Source of the DNA: SIAJ01 sp963773845
GTDB lineage: Bacteria; Planctomycetota; Planctomycetia; Gemmatales; Gemmataceae
DNA length: 64,000 bases
Assembly (NCBI GenBank): GCA_963773845.1
Contig: CAVZCU010000004.1
Coordinates: forward strand, 186,001-250,000
Direction: 5' to 3'
Shown here: in pieces, positions 1-9,762 of the stretch
How positions within the stretch are numbered: the first letter of the stretch is position 1
Layout: each line of letters opens with the position of its first letter
The notes under the pieces: model-generated
What the model was told of the DNA's origin: nothing
The model's input: the letters and a program-made list of their open reading frames with translations, nothing else
The model's database searches: none
Program-made: the position numbers and the translations under genes

Positions 1-766
1 CCTTTCCGAGCCCGCCATTGAGCCGAAGGTCCCGCGTGGTGAGATCGTCGGCGCCCGTGACGTTCAAGGTCATGGCATCGACGCCGTTTCCGCCGCAGAA
101 TCGGGCTGTCAATGACCCGGTGCTGGGGGCGGTCTCACCGGTTTCAGAATTCGAAGTCAAGTCGGCGTTGAGGTTGCCAACGACCACATCCTTGCCATTG
201 CCGCCGTACGCTTTGAAGGACGCGTCGCCCATAAGGACGCCCGAAAACTCCTCGTCGATGCTGTCTTTGCCGTTGCCACCGGCGAAGACGACCGCGAGTT
301 TACCGCCGGCTCCCACGTTGGCCCCAATGCCGTCGAGGCTTAACGAGTCCTCGCCGTTGCCGCCCCAAGCGCGGATCAGCAAGCTCGCTGGGTCATTGAG
401 ATTGGAGTGAACGGTGGAAAGAAATGTATCGTCGCCGTTGCCGAGATAGGCATTAACCGTTCGCGACCCCAGGAGATCCGCGCTCAAATTGTACTCGACG
501 CTGTCCGACCCGCTGCCCGCCGCGATTCGGATCGTTGTGATTGCACCTTGCGACGTGTAGGTCTGGCCATCGATTTGAACGACCACGTTGCCGGCGTTGC
601 TGGTACCGTCGTCCGTGATGACAATGTCATTGGCAAATTGATCGCCACGAACGACCAAGGTGCTGCCCGTCTCGACCACGCTGACGCTGGGCAACGCACG
701 CTCGTGGAGTTGCTCCAAGCGAGGCACGAAGCGGCAATGTCTACTACGACCGAAGCGATTACGCAT
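1..766 (-). CDS. RTX-like calcium-binding-repeat secreted protein (3' end outside window)
   Basis: Reading leftward from an ATG at 766, about 255 codons are open to the window edge. The N-terminus (MRNRFGRSR...PRLEQLHERALPS) carries the LEQLxxRxLP-type motif that recurs at the start of planctomycete secreted proteins. Downstream are several glycine/aspartate repeats (YLGNGDDTF, GGNGEDSL, GGNGKDSI, GGNGKDVV, GGNGVDAM) like the calcium-binding turns of hemolysin-type (RTX) repeats. A possible GGGAG ribosome site precedes the ATG. The role is probably extracellular or surface, but the substrate or partner is unknown. A shorter relative is at 38286-38802. The frame and repeats are seen directly; calcium binding is inferred from the family. 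Confidence 0.75.
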   Translation of the reverse strand, partial: MRNRFGRSRHCRFVPRLEQLHERALPSVSVVETGSTLVVRGDQFANDIVITDDGTSNAGNVVVQIDGQTYTSQGAITTIRIAAGSGSDSVEYNLSADLLGSRTVNAYLGNGDDTFLSTVHSNLNDPASLLIRAWGGNGEDSLSLDGIGANVGAGGKLAVVFAGGNGKDSIDEEFSGVLMGDASFKAYGGNGKDVVVGNLNADLTSNSETGETAPSTGSLTARFCGGNGVDAMTLNVTGADDLTTRDLRLNGGLGK

Positions 767-1022
767 CTGTCAGACTCCCTGCAAAAAGAGTGGAATGCCA
801 GTGCGCCCTGGGCGTGCCGCACTCGTCAGGGGAGATCCATTGGGCGCTGGGGACGGGAAAGATGGGCTGAGGGGGATTCGAGAACGCCCGTGTCACGACT
901 GTCAATGAGGCGTCCAACTGCGATTGTAGATCGCTGACCGGGTTCAGGCGGAAAAATCTCTAAATTCCTTAGCCGTCACACGATGGGATCATCATTTTGC
1001 CACCGATGATTCAAGCCGCACC

Positions 1023-3071
<2,049 letters not shown>

Positions 3072-3082
3072 GACAAAACCCG

Positions 3083-3190
3083 GTGAAGCCGCGACGCGCA
3101 GCGGAGCGCGTGAGCCGGCCGCCGCGGATGACAAGATCCAGTCTACTGAGGCTGCCGCGTTCCGCGCTCCGCTGCGCGTCGCGGCTTCAC
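3083..3190. repeat. Long inverted repeat between divergent genes
   Basis: Two perfect 28-base arms (3083-3110 and 3163-3190) flank a 52-base spacer. The arm starts GTGAAGCCGCGACGCGCAGC. It fills the gap between the FAD oxidoreductase start (3071) and the birA start (3200). The length and perfection suggest a REP-like or MITE-like palindromic element rather than a terminator, since both genes point away from it. Confidence 0.8.
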
Positions 3191-3199
3191 GAGATTGTT

Positions 3200-3940
3200 A
3201 TGCGCCGCCACATCGGTACGCGCCACATCCATCTGGATGTCACCGACAGCACCAACAATCGCGTCGCCGAGTTGGCAAGTGATCCGGCGAACGCGGGCGT
3301 TGTCGTGACTGCCGACTTGCAGTCGCAGGGGCGGGGTCAACACGGGCGCATCTGGCACAGCCCGCCGGGGACGAACGTCCTATTATCGGCACTGCTGTTT
3401 CCCCCTCCGATGCTTCAGCGACCCGCCATTCTCACTGCATTTGCGTCAGTGTCCGTGGCGGAAACCATTCTCCAGGTCACTGGCAAGCAAGCGAGCATCA
3501 AGTGGCCCAACGATGTCCTGCTCGGCGGCAAGAAAGTGTGTGGAATCCTGATCGAGTGCGGGGGGCCATACTTTGTCGTCGGCCTTGGGCTCAATGTCAA
3601 TCAATCATCTGCCGACTTTGAGCAGATGGAATTGCCCGATGCAACGTCCCTCTCGCTTGCGGTCGGGCAAACGTTGGACGTCCGAGGAATCGCCCAGCTG
3701 CTGATCAGCAACATGGACGAGTTGTATGCGCGCTTGCTCGACGGCGAAATTGCCGCCCTGGAGGAGTGCTGGGCCTGGCGGATCGGAAAAGCCGGCGGCC
3801 AGCGCATCACGGTCGAACTGGCGGACGCGAACGAACTCCACGGCCGATTGCGGCGCGTGGGATTCGATGCGCTCGAACTGGAACTGCCGAGCGGCGAAAT
3901 TCGCCGACTCCGACCCGAGGAAGTTCGTCACTTGCGCTAG
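3200..3940 (+). CDS. birA: Biotin--[acetyl-CoA-carboxylase] ligase
   Basis: 246 residues from the ATG at 3200; the longer frame upstream reads through the palindrome and is not protein-like. It activates biotin with ATP and attaches it to the biotin carboxyl carrier protein for fatty acid synthesis, in the cytoplasm. Visible BPL/LplA hallmarks are the biotinyl-AMP loop GRGQHGR (residues ~44-50), the catalytic KWPNDVLL segment, GILIE, and VGLGLNVN. The C-terminal ~45 residues form the small SH3-like domain typical of the family. No N-terminal DNA-binding domain is present, so this is a stand-alone ligase rather than a BirA repressor. Confidence 0.93.
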   Translation: MRRHIGTRHIHLDVTDSTNNRVAELASDPANAGVVVTADLQSQGRGQHGRIWHSPPGTNVLLSALLFPPPMLQRPAILTAFASVSVAETILQVTGKQASIKWPNDVLLGGKKVCGILIECGGPYFVVGLGLNVNQSSADFEQMELPDATSLSLAVGQTLDVRGIAQLLISNMDELYARLLDGEIAALEECWAWRIGKAGGQRITVELADANELHGRLRRVGFDALELELPSGEIRRLRPEEVRHLR

Positions 3941-3943
3941 CGT

Positions 3944-4159
3944 CTACCGCGAGAGCGCCGCGTCGTCCGCATCGGACGCGTACACTGTGCTGAACACGTC
4001 CTGAAGCGTCGCCTCGCCGATCAACATGCGAACGCGCTCGAAGACATCGGAACCGAGCAGGACATAGCGCCGCCGGGAAGCCGGGTCCACCGCGTAGCTC
4101 AAAGTATTAACCGCCTGGGAAAGCTGGCGGCTTTGTTCATGGGTGAGAGTCACCGTCAT
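3944..4159 (-). CDS. Small hypothetical protein, antitoxin-like
   Basis: 71 residues, ending 3 bases from the convergent birA stop. The N-terminus MTVTLTHEQ, followed by AVDPASRRRYVLLGSDVFERVRML, resembles small planctomycete proteins of the form 'VDPxTxxxYVLLxxxxYERxR', often annotated as possible antitoxins of type II modules. No toxin gene is recognisable next to it; the only upstream neighbour on the same strand is a 54-residue frame. The toxin-antitoxin role is therefore only a suggestion. Confidence 0.6.
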   Translation of the reverse strand: MTVTLTHEQSRQLSQAVNTLSYAVDPASRRRYVLLGSDVFERVRMLIGEATLQDVFSTVYASDADDAALSR

Positions 4160-4237
4160 GGTTCATCTCTGTAAGAGTTCGAAGATCAAATCGTGAAGGT
4201 CCTGGGAAGTCGCTTGCTCGCCGGCTGTGAAGAACGC

Positions 4238-4402
4238 TTATCGTTTCCACGCCTGCGTTGGTGTTCGCGACTCCTCTGAGCCACGATTGCACTTAAAGCA
4301 CTCCCGATACCACTCCACCAGAGTACACTCGAAATCCGGATTGTCCATGCGGACTTTTTTGGCGCCACGATTCTTCCTTAAGCGTTGCGGTTGTCCCTTC
4401 AT
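4238..4402 (-). CDS. Possible 54-residue hypothetical protein
   Basis: A short frame starts MKGQPQRLRKN and is rich in Arg/Lys in its first half. The second half is WYRECFKCNRGSEES, with an ECFKC cysteine pair. It lies 78 bases upstream of the antitoxin-like gene on the same strand. There is only a weak purine stretch before the ATG. I do not recognise it; it may be real or chance. Confidence 0.3.
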   Translation of the reverse strand: MKGQPQRLRKNRGAKKVRMDNPDFECTLVEWYRECFKCNRGSEESRTPTQAWKR

Positions 4403-4533
4403 TTGACCGACCTATACTGACCATCCGCCCGAATAGGGGCACGCGAATCCTCGTCTATCGAGGAAAGAGCCTCTCCCGCCTGGTGCGTCCACGTCCAGAA
4501 GTGGTTGTTGACATCGTTACACCCAGAGGTCCC

Positions 4534-5841
4534 ATGTCGTCGATTTCACTTGCAGTCCTTGCCTTGTCCTTGACCGCGCCCGCTGCCAAGGGGACCGGCG
4601 CGTCCCTATCGGATTGGCCGCAGTGGCAAGGACCAAAACGGGATGCTCATTCCCTATCGACGGGTCTTATGCAAAAGTGGCCCGCTGGTGGCCCGAAGTT
4701 GCTTTTCAAATCGGACAAGATTGGCGTGGGCTACGCTGCCCCCGCGGTGGCCAAGGGCAAGCTCATTGTGTGCGGCGCCGAGGATCCGAAAGAAGGTAAG
4801 AACGAATTCGTCCTCTGCCTCGATCCAGTCACGGGAAAGGAAATCTGGCGGACACCGGTTGAAACAAGTCCGGGGCGGTACAACTTCGGCTACGGGAATG
4901 GCCCGCGGAGCACGCCGACCATCGAGGGTAATCGAGTTTATGTCCTCGGGGCCAAGGGTGATCTGCTCTGCTTGAATCTCGCCGACGGAAAGCGCGTTTG
5001 GGCAATCAACCTCGTCAAGGATCTGGCTGGATCGATCCCGAATTGGGGTTACGCGGAATCGGTGCTGATCGACGGGCAGAAGTTGGTTTGCACGCCCGGA
5101 GGCAGCAAGGGAGCGATCGCCGCTCTCGACAAGACGACTGGCAAGGTCCTGTGGCGAACCGAAGACTTGAAGGATGGCGCCGGCTATTCCTCCTTGATCA
5201 TTGCCGACGTCGGCGGGAGCAAGCAGTACATCACCCAGACCATGCAAAACGCTTGCGGCGTGCGTGCCAGTGATGGCATGCTGTTGTGGAAGCGCGGCGA
5301 CCTGATGCGGCGAGTCGCGGTAATTCCGACCCCGGTCTTCTATAAGGATCATGTCTTCGTCACGGCTGGTTATGGCGCAGGGTGCGAGTTGATCAAACTG
5401 AGCAAGAGTGGTAGCGACGAGATCAAGGCGGAGAAGGTGTATACCAGCAAAGTCATCACCAATCATCACGGCGGCGTTGTTCGCGTTGGCGAATACCTGT
5501 ACGGACACAGCGATCGGGAAAATCAATGGGTCTGCCTGCCGTTCCTCGAAAAAGACGGCGAAGACGGGCCCAAGCCTGCCTGGACCAGCAAGAAATTGGA
5601 TAAAGGCTCGGTTTCGTATGCCGATGGCCATCTCTATTGCTATGGCCAGAGCAAAGGGGACGTCGTTCTCGTGAAGGCAACTCCCAAGGATTGGATTGAG
5701 GACGGGCGCTTTACCATTCCGGAGCACAGCAAACTGCGACCAGGCTCTGGCGGCGTTTGGGCCCATCCGGTCATTGCAAACGGCAAACTCTACCTTCGCG
5801 ATTACGAGTGGCTCTTCTGTTTCGACCTGATGGGCAAGTAA
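4534..5841 (+). CDS. Secreted PQQ-type beta-propeller repeat protein
   Basis: 435 residues. The ATG at 4534 has AGAGGT nine bases upstream and begins a signal peptide (MSSISLAVLALSLTAPAAKG). The body carries propeller-blade repeats with the planctomycete PQQ_2 signatures DWPQWQGPKRD, LVCLDPVTGKEIWRTP, LLCLNLADGKRVWAI and ALDKTTGKVLWRTE. These proteins act outside the cytoplasm. In this lineage they are usually scaffolds or putative alcohol-dehydrogenase-like proteins of unknown substrate; cofactor binding cannot be judged from the sequence. Two further paralogues follow at 7300 and 9763. Confidence 0.85.
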   Translation: MSSISLAVLALSLTAPAAKGTGASLSDWPQWQGPKRDAHSLSTGLMQKWPAGGPKLLFKSDKIGVGYAAPAVAKGKLIVCGAEDPKEGKNEFVLCLDPVTGKEIWRTPVETSPGRYNFGYGNGPRSTPTIEGNRVYVLGAKGDLLCLNLADGKRVWAINLVKDLAGSIPNWGYAESVLIDGQKLVCTPGGSKGAIAALDKTTGKVLWRTEDLKDGAGYSSLIIADVGGSKQYITQTMQNACGVRASDGMLLWKRGDLMRRVAVIPTPVFYKDHVFVTAGYGAGCELIKLSKSGSDEIKAEKVYTSKVITNHHGGVVRVGEYLYGHSDRENQWVCLPFLEKDGEDGPKPAWTSKKLDKGSVSYADGHLYCYGQSKGDVVLVKATPKDWIEDGRFTIPEHSKLRPGSGGVWAHPVIANGKLYLRDYEWLFCFDLMGK

Positions 5842-5848
5842 CGACGCT

Positions 5849-7100
5849 TTGAATTCGCGTTCATCGTGTCACCGATTCATGATTGAATCCGGCGATGTCC
5901 GTGCCCCACGGGTGCACGCCCTTTTGAACGAGGTCGTGCCCGGTAATCGGTTCTATGCCCGCAAATTCGCAGGTTGTGATCTCAACGATCTGACCGGGTT
6001 GCCGTTCACAACCAAAGCAGAACTGGTTGCGGACCAATTGGAAAACCCGCCATACGGAAGCGGTCTCACCTATCCATTGGATCGCTATTGCCGTTTGCAC
6101 CAGACTTCCGGAACTTCGTCGGGCCGGCCGTTGCGATGGCTCGACACACTGGAATCGTGGAATTGGCTCCTGGGGAACTGGGGCGAGATCTTTCGCCACG
6201 CCGGCCTGAGAAAGGGCGACGTCGCGTTTTTTCCATTCTCGTTTGGGCCATTCCTTGGATTCTGGACCGCGTTTGAGGCAGCAGCCTGCGAAGGTTATCT
6301 GGTCCTGCCGGGCGGCGGCCTTAGCAGCACCGCACGGCTTCGATTCTTGCTCGATCACGCGGCAACGATCGTCTGCTGCACACCCACCTATGCCCTGCAC
6401 CTTGCCGAGTTAGCTGCGCAAGAGGGAATTGATTTGGCGGGTTCGCCGGTCCGAATGCTGATCGTCGCCGGTGAGCCCGGTGGAAGCATCCCGGCCACTC
6501 GAGATCGCATCGAGTCCGTCTGGGGCGCCCGCGTCATCGACCATTATGGCATGACCGAAGTTGGACCCGTTGCGGTCGAAACACTCGATTCTCCCGGCGA
6601 TTTGCTCGTGCTCGAGAATCGGTATATCGCGGAATTGCTGGAACCGAACGGCGATCGGCCAGCCGGCGATGGCCAGATGGCGGAATTGGTGTTGACCAAC
6701 TTGGGACGCGTCGGTTCGCCGCTCATTCGGTATCGAACCGGCGATTTGGTGAAAGGATGTCGTAAGGCGGACGGTATGGTTCTGAAGGGGGGGATTCTCG
6801 CGCACGGACGACATGATCCACGTCCGTGGGAATAACCTCTACCCCGCCGCCATCGAATCCGTTGTTCGCCGTTTCCCGGAAATCGCCGAGTTTCGGATCG
6901 TAGTCGATCGTTCGGGTCCACTCGCCGATTTGGCCCTGGAAGTTGAGCCGATTCACGGAAAGGAAGTACGTGGCCTGGCGGAATCCGTCGCCCGTGCGAT
7001 CCGGGACGAACTGTTGTTCCGCGTGCCGGTGTTCGCGGTTGCTTGCGGTTCGCTCCCCCGATACGAAATGAAAGCCCGGCGGGTGGTCGTTAGGGATTGA
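5849..7100 (+). CDS. Phenylacetate-CoA ligase/F390-synthetase-like AMP-binding enzyme (frameshifted)
   Basis: The protein is split over two frames. The first (from TTG 5849 or ATG 5879 to ~6830) holds the N-terminal ligase domain, with HQTSGTSSGRPL (the ATP-binding P-loop), FPFSFGPFLGFW, HYGMTEVGP and IRYRTGDLV. The second (to 7100) continues with RTDDMIHVRGNNLYP and the C-terminal lid domain. The switch lies between ~6787 and 6810, beside a run of seven G (6787-6793), an obvious indel site. It probably adenylates an aromatic or other carboxylic acid and couples it to a thiol; the substrate is unknown. It sits between two PQQ-type propeller genes. The true start is uncertain because no clear ribosome site is seen. 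Confidence 0.8.
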
Positions 7101-7150
7101 ATTGCGAAAACGTAATTAAGCTTCGTTGCAAGAATTGCCTGAAGAAACCG

Positions 7151-7207
7151 CGGAGCCTGAAGCGCAAGCGAAGGAAAATGTCTCCCTTCGCTTGCGCTTT
7201 ATCTCCG
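7151..7207. repeat. Intergenic stem-loop (palindromic)
   Basis: Perfect 15-base arms AAGCGCAAGCGAAGG (7160-7174) and its complement (7185-7199) flank a 10-base loop. The outer pairs CGGAG/CTCCG extend the stem after a small internal loop. It follows the ligase gene and could end transcription, but no T-run follows on the + strand, so a REP-like element is at least as likely. Confidence 0.7.
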
Positions 7208-7299
7208 CTCACCGGGTCGATTTTGCCCCAGGCTCTTAAGTGTTCGAAGACCGGCGTTTAAATTCATTACGGTCTGGTCGCCGTTACGAGGAACTCTCC

Positions 7300-9690
7300 A
7301 TGAGACGATCCAGCAGGCTTGGTCTTGTTCTCTCGGCATTGTGTAGTTTGTTATTCGTTGGTGACGCCACTGCTACCGATTGGTTGCACTGGCGCGGGCC
7401 CGAGCAGACCGGTTTCTCTGCGGAAACGAATCTGCCAGACGATTTCGATCCAAACACGCCTGGACGAGGCAACCTGGTGTGGAAGCAGCCGTACGGCTGC
7501 CGAACGACCCCACTCGTCATGAACGGCAAGGTCTATATCACCGGGCCCTTTGGCGACAATCCGGGTGTGCCGGGCCCGAAAGAGAAGCTGCACACGGGCG
7601 AACGCGTTGTCTGCTTCGATGCGGCGACCGGCAAGGTGCTGTGGGAGAAGCACTTTAACGTCTTCCACACGGATATTGTGACCAATCGCCTCGGCTGGCA
7701 GCCGCTGGCCGCCGATCCCGAAAACAAACTGGTTTTTGCGCATCTGACCGGCGGACAACTCCTCGCCTTCCACGCGGATACCGGCGAGCTTGCCTGGCAA
7801 CATTCATTGACCGAGGAATATGGCCGCGTGTCCGGGTACGGCGGACGCATCGGCGGCGGGCCACTTTATGATTCCGGTCTGGTCATCGTTGGCATCGTCA
7901 ACGCTGCCTGGGGTTCCTATGCGCCCGGAGCGAACCGCTGGATCGCGTTCAACTCGAAAGACGGTCAGGTCGTTTGGTGGGCTCAGGCGAAAGGGGCGCT
8001 CAAGGGAACGTACTATTCGAATCCGGTCGTCGCCGTGATCGGCGGCCAGCGATTGATGATTACCGGAGCGGCGGATGGCGCCGTGCATGCGCTCCAGGTC
8101 CGCACCGGCAAAAGCGTGTGGAGTTACCACTGCGCGTCGGGCGTCATTAATCCTTCGCCGGTCGTCGATGGCAACCTTGTCTACATAGCCCACGGCGAGG
8201 AAAACCCGGAGGGCGGCGGACTCGGTCGCGTTGTGTGCCTGGATGCCAGCAAGGTAACCGCCGGCAAGCCGAAGCTGGTCTGGGAATTCCGTCGCGGCAT
8301 CCGCTTCGGTTTGGCCTCGCTCGCTCTGGCCGACGGTCGGCTCTATATTCCCGACGATTTTGCCAAAATCTACTGCTTCAACGCGAAGAACGGCAAGGTG
8401 CTTTGGAAATACAACTACGGCAAAATTGCTCGCGGTGCGCCGCTCGTTGCGGATGGCAAGTTGTACATTGCCGCCACCGATGCAAAGTTCGACATCATCG
8501 CGCTCAACGGGAACAAAGAGCCCGACGAAGCCAAGACACATACGGTTCACTTTCGCAATAAAACCGGCGCTTCAGGTTTCGTGGAAGTGAATAGCACCCC
8601 GTCAATCGCGGACGGAAGAATCTATTTGTCGACGCGCGACGAAATCTATTGCATCGCCAATCAGGGGGCCAAGCCTAGCCAAAACACGGCTAACGTCCCC
8701 GCGCATGGCGCCGAAGGAGCGCCGGGACCGCTGGCGCAACTTCAAGTGCTCCCGGCCGATATCGTGGCCAAACCGGGGGAAACGCTGACTTTCACGGTGA
8801 AAGGATTTGATGCCAAGGGCGTGCCTGTCAAGGAGGACCTGGACTCGGTCACCTGGTCGCTGCCGAATCCTCCGCCGCCGAAGGCGCCGCCCGCGAAGGA
8901 AGGCGCTCCACCGAAGAAGCCCGCTTCGCCGCCCCCGCTTGACGGCATGATCGAGAATGGCAAAGTGATCGTTGGAAAGAAGCCGGCGCAGCAGGGGCTC
9001 GTCGAGGCCAAGGTTGGCGCCCTGAACGGTTTTGCCCGCGTTCGAGTTGCCCCGCGCGTTCCTTATCATCAAGATTTCGAGAAACTTCCGCTCCACTCCG
9101 TACCGGCAGGCTGGGTAAACACGGCGGGGAAATACTCGGTCGTCGAGGTCACCGGACCGGACGGCAAGAAGTCGAAGGCCCTGTTCAAGAGAAACGACAG
9201 CGCTCGACCGCCGCTCGCCCGAGCGATCGCCTACATTACGATGCCCGACGCGACCGATTACACGATCCAAGCCGACGTTATGGGTGTGGAAGTCCGGGAG
9301 AAACTGCCGGATGCCGGTGTGGTCGCCAATCGCTACACGTGTTACCTCGACAGCAAGACGAACAGTGAAGGCAAGCGTCTGTTCCATCTGATTTCGTGGG
9401 AAGCTCTGCCGCGGGTGAACGTGGAAGTCCCGTTCGATTGGAAGTCGGGCACGTGGTACACCGTGAAGATGATGGTCGACGTCCACGAAAAGAGCGGAAT
9501 GGTTAAGTGCAAGGTTTGGGAGCGCGGCAAGGCTGAGCCGGAGAATTGGACGATCGAATTCACGGATCCGATGCCGAACCGCAATGGCTCGGCTGGACTG
9601 TACGGCTACATTCAGAACGCGGAGACGGGAACCACGGGGTCGGAAGCGTATTTCGACAATGTGGCGATCACTCCCAACGGCAAGAAGTAA
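7300..9690 (+). CDS. Secreted PQQ-type beta-propeller protein with C-terminal Ig-like and lectin-like regions
   Basis: 796 residues. The start at ATG 7300 is preceded by ACGAGGAA and begins a signal peptide (MRRSSRLGLVLSALCSLLFVG). Residues ~30-480 are propeller blades (DWLHWRGPEQTGFS, VVCFDAATGKVLWEKH, IYCFNAKNGKVLWKY). A segment around 490-600 (IVAKPGETLTFTVKGFDAKG, then a Pro/Lys linker) reads like a bacterial Ig-like domain. The last ~190 residues (YHQDFEKLPLHSVPAGW... ending GSEAYFDNVAI) resemble a concanavalin/LamG-type beta-sandwich. This is a secreted scaffold or binding protein of unknown ligand. It belongs to the same PQQ cluster as its neighbours. Confidence 0.85.
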   Translation: MRRSSRLGLVLSALCSLLFVGDATATDWLHWRGPEQTGFSAETNLPDDFDPNTPGRGNLVWKQPYGCRTTPLVMNGKVYITGPFGDNPGVPGPKEKLHTGERVVCFDAATGKVLWEKHFNVFHTDIVTNRLGWQPLAADPENKLVFAHLTGGQLLAFHADTGELAWQHSLTEEYGRVSGYGGRIGGGPLYDSGLVIVGIVNAAWGSYAPGANRWIAFNSKDGQVVWWAQAKGALKGTYYSNPVVAVIGGQRLMITGAADGAVHALQVRTGKSVWSYHCASGVINPSPVVDGNLVYIAHGEENPEGGGLGRVVCLDASKVTAGKPKLVWEFRRGIRFGLASLALADGRLYIPDDFAKIYCFNAKNGKVLWKYNYGKIARGAPLVADGKLYIAATDAKFDIIALNGNKEPDEAKTHTVHFRNKTGASGFVEVNSTPSIADGRIYLSTRDEIYCIANQGAKPSQNTANVPAHGAEGAPGPLAQLQVLPADIVAKPGETLTFTVKGFDAKGVPVKEDLDSVTWSLPNPPPPKAPPAKEGAPPKKPASPPPLDGMIENGKVIVGKKPAQQGLVEAKVGALNGFARVRVAPRVPYHQDFEKLPLHSVPAGWVNTAGKYSVVEVTGPDGKKSKALFKRNDSARPPLARAIAYITMPDATDYTIQADVMGVEVREKLPDAGVVANRYTCYLDSKTNSEGKRLFHLISWEALPRVNVEVPFDWKSGTWYTVKMMVDVHEKSGMVKCKVWERGKAEPENWTIEFTDPMPNRNGSAGLYGYIQNAETGTTGSEAYFDNVAITPNGKK

Positions 9691-9702
9691 CCGCCTTCGT
9701 TT

Positions 9703-9729
9703 AGCGTGCGAGCCGCTGACTCGCACGCT
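9703..9729. repeat. Short perfect hairpin between two PQQ genes
   Basis: 10-base arms AGCGTGCGAG (9703-9712) and CTCGCACGCT (9720-9729) enclose a 7-base loop. There is no T-run, so read-through into the next PQQ gene is likely. It could stabilise or attenuate the upstream transcript. Confidence 0.6.
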
Positions 9730-9762
9730 CCCGCCCTCACTAACAATTCAAGGATTCCAGAT

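Noticed and set aside
407..937. Open frame on the + strand over the RTX-like gene
   Set aside because: It is antisense to a frame with clear GGNGxD repeats and has no protein-like features of its own.
3944..4402. Complete toxin-antitoxin module
   Set aside because: Only the antitoxin-like protein is suggestive; the 54-residue neighbour has no toxin features.
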